Assembly: GCA_001820935.1 (NCBI GenBank)
Contig: MHRI01000030.1
Location: 66,734-102,968, forward strand
Length of the DNA stretch: 36,235 bases
Direction: 5' to 3'
Origin: Candidatus Taylorbacteria bacterium RIFCSPHIGHO2_01_FULL_51_15
GTDB taxonomy: Bacteria; Patescibacteriota; Minisyncoccia; Phycocordibacterales; UBA10002
Shown: positions 34,401 through 36,235 of the stretch, in pieces
Numbering within the stretch: position 1 is the stretch's first letter
Layout: each line of letters begins with the position of its first letter
Translations under genes and position numbers: made by a program
The notes under the pieces: generated by a model
What the model was told of the DNA's origin: nothing
The model's database searches: none
The model's input: the letters and a program-made list of their open reading frames with translations, nothing else

Positions 34401-36235
34401 GAGATGAAGGAGTGTTTGTGGATTCGAGTGGTAATGTGGGGATTGGGACGGCGAGTCCATTCTCTAAATTTCATACGAATTTAACCACAAGTCAGGTTGC
34501 TATCTTTGGAGGACAATCTTTAGGAACGACCAATACTAATTATGCAGGTATAGCTCTTGGATATGCTGAATCTGGACCATTTTATGCAAAAAGTATGATT
34601 GTTCAAGAGCAGTTGGGAGATGGTGCAGCGAGAGGAAAGATTCACATATTGAATGACGGTGCCGCCGATGGCGGTAGTGCCAATCTTTCAGACGCAAGAT
34701 TGACTATTAATTATGACGGCAACGTCGGCATCGGCACCACCTCTCCGTACGCTAAGCTTTCTGTCGTCGGACCAGTAGTCGCAGAATATTTCCATGCGAC
34801 AAGTACTACGGCAACTTCTACATTTAGTGGAGGATTCTTTGTGGGAACAACCACAACACCGAATCTTTTGGTGGATAAATTTACAGGTAATGTGGGAATC
34901 GGGACGGCGAGTCCGGCATCACCTCTTGACATCTATTATGGCGGAAGCAAAATTGCGGACTTCACCAATTCTACTCGCTCATCCATGAGAGTGCTTGGTA
35001 AAACGACGGGTAGTGCTGCCGTCATGACTTTTTATGATGGTCCTGACTCTGCAAATGCCGGATACGCGTCATTTGGTATTGATAATACTTCAAATGCCTT
35101 CGGTATAGCGGGAACAGTTCTTGCTTCCAGTAAAAATGGTTCAGGTACGCAGCAACCTCTGACTATTGGAGGATATGATGGATCCTTCACAAGCTGGATG
35201 ACATTTCTTACGGGAGGTAGTGTGGGCGTGAATACCACAGGACCAGACAGAAGATTTGACATTCTTGACGCTTCAAACCCACAACTTCGTCTCACTTACA
35301 CTGATGGTTCTGTGTATACAGATTTCCAGACCAACTCTGCTGGTAACTTAAATATTACTCCAAGTGGAGGATTCGTTGGCATTGGCACCACCTCCCCCTA
35401 CGCCAAGCTTTCTGTTGTAGGACCAGTGGTAGCAGAATATTTCCATGCGACGAGTACGACGGCGACTTCAACGATTGCCGGCTACCTTTCCACCACCGCA
35501 TTTGCCAACACAGCTATGACCGCGGGTTCCATCCCATTCTTCGGAGCAGGAGGATTCATGCAACAATCAAACGCCAATCTATATTATGACTCTACTAACA
35601 ATCGGCTGGGTCTTGGCACAACATCCCCTTGGGCACAACTTTCCGTCAATCCAAACGGCATCTCGGGTCCATCATTTGCCATCGGGTCTTCAACCGCCAC
35701 ACACCTTGTAGTGACGAATGGAGGGAATGTGGGGATTGGGACGGCAGTACCTGCAAGGAAATTAAGTGTGAAAGGGCAGGGTAATACCGCTTGGCTTGGA
35801 GTTGAAAGAAATACAGATACCACTTTACAATTTCAAATTGTGAATGCGGAAGGCACTGGATTTACGGCTAGCACAGGATTAACATCGCCAACATGGACAA
35901 ATGTAATTGATAATAACAATTCTAATCTTATGTTATCGTCATTTAGTTCTGGCGGAACAGGAGGAAAGATAATCTTAGATTCAGAGTTTGTTGGCATTGG
36001 TACCACATCCCCATACGCAAAGTTAAGCGTGGTCGGAGAAGCTGTAGCCAGAAACTTTACAGCCACTTCAACTACCGCCACATCTACATTTGCTGGAGGA
36101 TTGAATGTGGGATCAGGCGCCTTCCTCTACGACTTCTCATCGGGCATCACTAGTATCAATGCTCTGGAGACAGGTTCACTGAACTTTGACACCGATGCCG
36201 GTATTGTCAGTTGGGTGGATTTGCCGATTTCCTCA
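28475..36235 (+). CDS. Giant surface/fibre protein: HTH-like N-terminus, TM helix, coiled coil, VGIGT-type repeats, embedded intein; 3' end outside window
   Basis: Continuous frame from ATG 28475: MNSELIFSGKKFISSKRAALETGYAPDYIGQLCRSGKIGGRLVGRTWYVSADAI...VGVAAFSFLVVFGSYTFA...NRVGIGTSSPTDTLSIAG...; missed by the ORF track, presumably because it lacks a stop in the window. Confidence 0.9.
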   Translation, partial: MNSELIFSGKKFISSKRAALETGYAPDYIGQLCRSGKIGGRLVGRTWYVSADAILQHKSENPNGSGWKQPRRNPLENGVSGAPAAVSSTPSSEVITESESTGVKGTPESSEADPLAVQNIPPSAPLRAAAEVESDSPRIEKVVTSALEEAHPVSSRAVKMPMLSADFFKKVGVAAFSFLVVFGSYTFANSEVFSEAQRHAKEYAQFLAMSVFEEVNEIGERTLAGGLAVVEMGGRAGASAGEAFALLVHDPERAALSFYHGANYFFRALPRTLAALPPYAKSMYFATGTAIFDSAHSLANSFLRYPISETVALVSRSLFYVVSTGLQEGVRSASSAIQGGLAHLGSKGTYTDTLGQPLAAGALALRESTLKGTSAFSDRLRSYHDRAFSSVSGGISALMAGAYDLLLPLRESARFVYTTLHGGIERIRTLGRLTAPLVESKEAVLSPTATPATSSPAPSLVPQERIVTERVTERVIVPVPAQTSPSAPIQTVFASGVSESEMNAKLSALQTRLAADIASLRGTTSQTAQATANNTTYINNVYNAVAQTNNLDRIQDVLLVNPTATNGTFTSPSISGATITGSTFSGSSGTFTGSLTISGTGTSTITGDTAFDTDTLYIDSLNNRVGIGTSSPTDTLSIAGPIFLANNTPSATGNRLYANGGDLYYAGNLIGGATTGNWTSDGTSVWRATGNVGVGTSSPYAKLSVVGEAVASHFTATSTIATSTFSGGFSVGSSTPKFLVDRFTGKVGIGTSSPQYNLELLGNLGAFYRGGDTQTPFSFDASGSSLDAYVALEIRVPASSGEQKAIGFVRGSDLYSFGAFGYNVGGTGKPGFDLGDGSGARDTSIFRDSANVLRTGDSLIVDGSLGIGTTSPYAKLSVVGEAVASHFTATSTTATTTLAGGLIVGSGGGTNGLTVTGNAAFDSTTLFVDSVNNRVGVGTASPSDNLHITGSVNSAITLTSSSYPTDYKTQLGSRGGVGVLVFGNNASNEIRFGHTGAGGSGSILVNNTTGYDASSDGTRAMFFSSGGLVSIGDETSPGSKLSVSGNATIGASYDTTAAPTNGLLVEGNVGLGTTSPYAKLSVVGPVVAEYFHATSTTATTTLAGGLIVGSGGGTNGLTVTGNLSGSSGRLDIGGYVFSTRSNTSVDGIIYGTTAYVGETPGNTGIGSSGAGTGFWDQGSLVARMGGSGEFQLNVAGGLYFGSGGPTAGDDVGLKRNASGVIEVNNGTAGQLSTLIANTIGIGTTSPYAKLSVVGPVVAEYFHATSTTATTTLAGGFSVGSSTPRILADRFTGNVGISLASPLATLDVARGNGVNGTATFRGTTHSTYFNYFENEDTYIRGGKAGSDVYINDIGIGDIYLVPGGGSVGIASTTPWAQLSVNPNGISGPSFSIGSSTATHLVVTNGGNVGIGTSAVPVANFEVVRTTDGPVIIARGSSASTYNDVRIYNDQNTALRSLTFSYTGSSYTGPFWTDGNTGEIGAVGTLGAYPLTFATNNTQRMMISSAGLVGIGTTSPYAKLSVVGPVVAEYFHATSTTATSTFAGGGLFGTGGGAFGFATTTPATGFAVGTHCVTADTRLRRRRKKKGKVGGKRFDLSSDPRSNLGESDFIYDEVMIKDVETGDEVASMDPFSGKIVWSRVNGLMHMGIKEIWTIGTRSGRTIRTTDNHPYFVRQRRTQPTQKLYRFEVDQSVKIEEFTKDTIVAVANEDHSVAVSVPRKVKQALRATLRQNQPQRFNAAVFAAAIVEALATLNQQAHELVIDIEYKGYETTIANVISNAFPGIMIYFKGIGKHSPAHYAANFAHRKERKIDKTLSQTDISIQTENALRWSFSSHSPKGGEDPDAPQASLIRKSIADPASIVKEGLWKKVKEVRVGQEIAVVYGEDENARVAWEPIVSMKIEPEESVYDLEIEGTHNFIANGIVAHNTYITGGLGVGAVNNTSGTLTVSGASTLAGQLNLSGTAANIALGSNYLSGDGGDEGVFVDSSGNVGIGTASPFSKFHTNLTTSQVAIFGGQSLGTTNTNYAGIALGYAESGPFYAKSMIVQEQLGDGAARGKIHILNDGAADGGSANLSDARLTINYDGNVGIGTTSPYAKLSVVGPVVAEYFHATSTTATSTFSGGFFVGTTTTPNLLVDKFTGNVGIGTASPASPLDIYYGGSKIADFTNSTRSSMRVLGKTTGSAAVMTFYDGPDSANAGYASFGIDNTSNAFGIAGTVLASSKNGSGTQQPLTIGGYDGSFTSWMTFLTGGSVGVNTTGPDRRFDILDASNPQLRLTYTDGSVYTDFQTNSAGNLNITPSGGFVGIGTTSPYAKLSVVGPVVAEYFHATSTTATSTIAGYLSTTAFANTAMTAGSIPFFGAGGFMQQSNANLYYDSTNNRLGLGTTSPWAQLSVNPNGISGPSFAIGSSTATHLVVTNGGNVGIGTAVPARKLSVKGQGNTAWLGVERNTDTTLQFQIVNAEGTGFTASTGLTSPTWTNVIDNNNSNLMLSSFSSGGTGGKIILDSEFVGIGTTSPYAKLSVVGEAVARNFTATSTTATSTFAGGLNVGSGAFLYDFSSGITSINALETGSLNFDTDAGIVSWVDLPISS
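33182..34246 (+). other. Intein / Hint protein-splicing domain (355 aa) inside the giant surface protein
   Basis: N-terminal Cys (GTH|CVTADTRL), block B GRTIRTTDNHPYFV (TxxH), C-terminal VYDLEIEGTHNFIANGIVAHN|T with penultimate His, terminal Asn and +1 Thr. Confidence 0.9.
33230..33294. repeat. Palindromic element inside the intein, same family as in murB and secA
   Basis: aaagtcgga..aaggttcgacctt-tcttccgaccc-aaggtcgaacctt..tccgacttt. Confidence 0.9.

Noticed and set aside
30330-36235. Repeats in the giant ORF considered as CRISPR or satellite DNA
   Set aside because: They are in-frame coding repeats (VGIGTTSPYAKLSVVG) with irregular spacing and no cas genes.

Overview
The window reads as a chromosomal segment of a Patescibacteria/CPR-like (probably Parcubacteria-type) bacterium. 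This is inferred from gene style; no database search was possible. Left part (1-8770): surface-glycan genes, namely a capsule-synthesis-like protein, a nonulosonic-acid (sialic/legionaminic-like) cluster (CMP-transferase, isomerase, SDR, SIS, NeuB, cupin, KdsC-like HAD), a DUF4258/DUF2283 pair and an O-antigen ligase-TPR protein. Middle (8779-27579): mostly housekeeping and transport genes (EamA, murB, hisI, secA, HD, NUDIX, nucleotidyltransferase, ABC-2 exporter, bactofilin-like, AI-2E, MYG1, obg, gatB). Right (28475 to the end): one giant open reading frame, cut by the window edge. It encodes an HTH-like N-terminus, a TM helix and a repetitive 'VGIGTTSPYAKLSVVG' fibre, interrupted by a complete intein/Hint domain (33182-34246). 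The most unusual signal is a set of small repeat families. (i) DUF559 endonuclease genes (2 loci) sit between inverted copies of palindromic modules, and cargo-less copies of the same modules occur elsewhere, including in frame inside gatB. (ii) Four-helix-bundle (S23/IVP-like) genes (2 loci) sit between inverted AT-rich repeats, again with cargo-less derivatives nearby. (iii) A ~37-53 nt palindrome (AAGGTTCGACCTT-11nt-AAGGTCGAACCTT) occurs in frame in MurB, in SecA and inside the intein. In total at least seven repeat-derived in-frame insertions are visible in conserved proteins. All alignments were made by eye.
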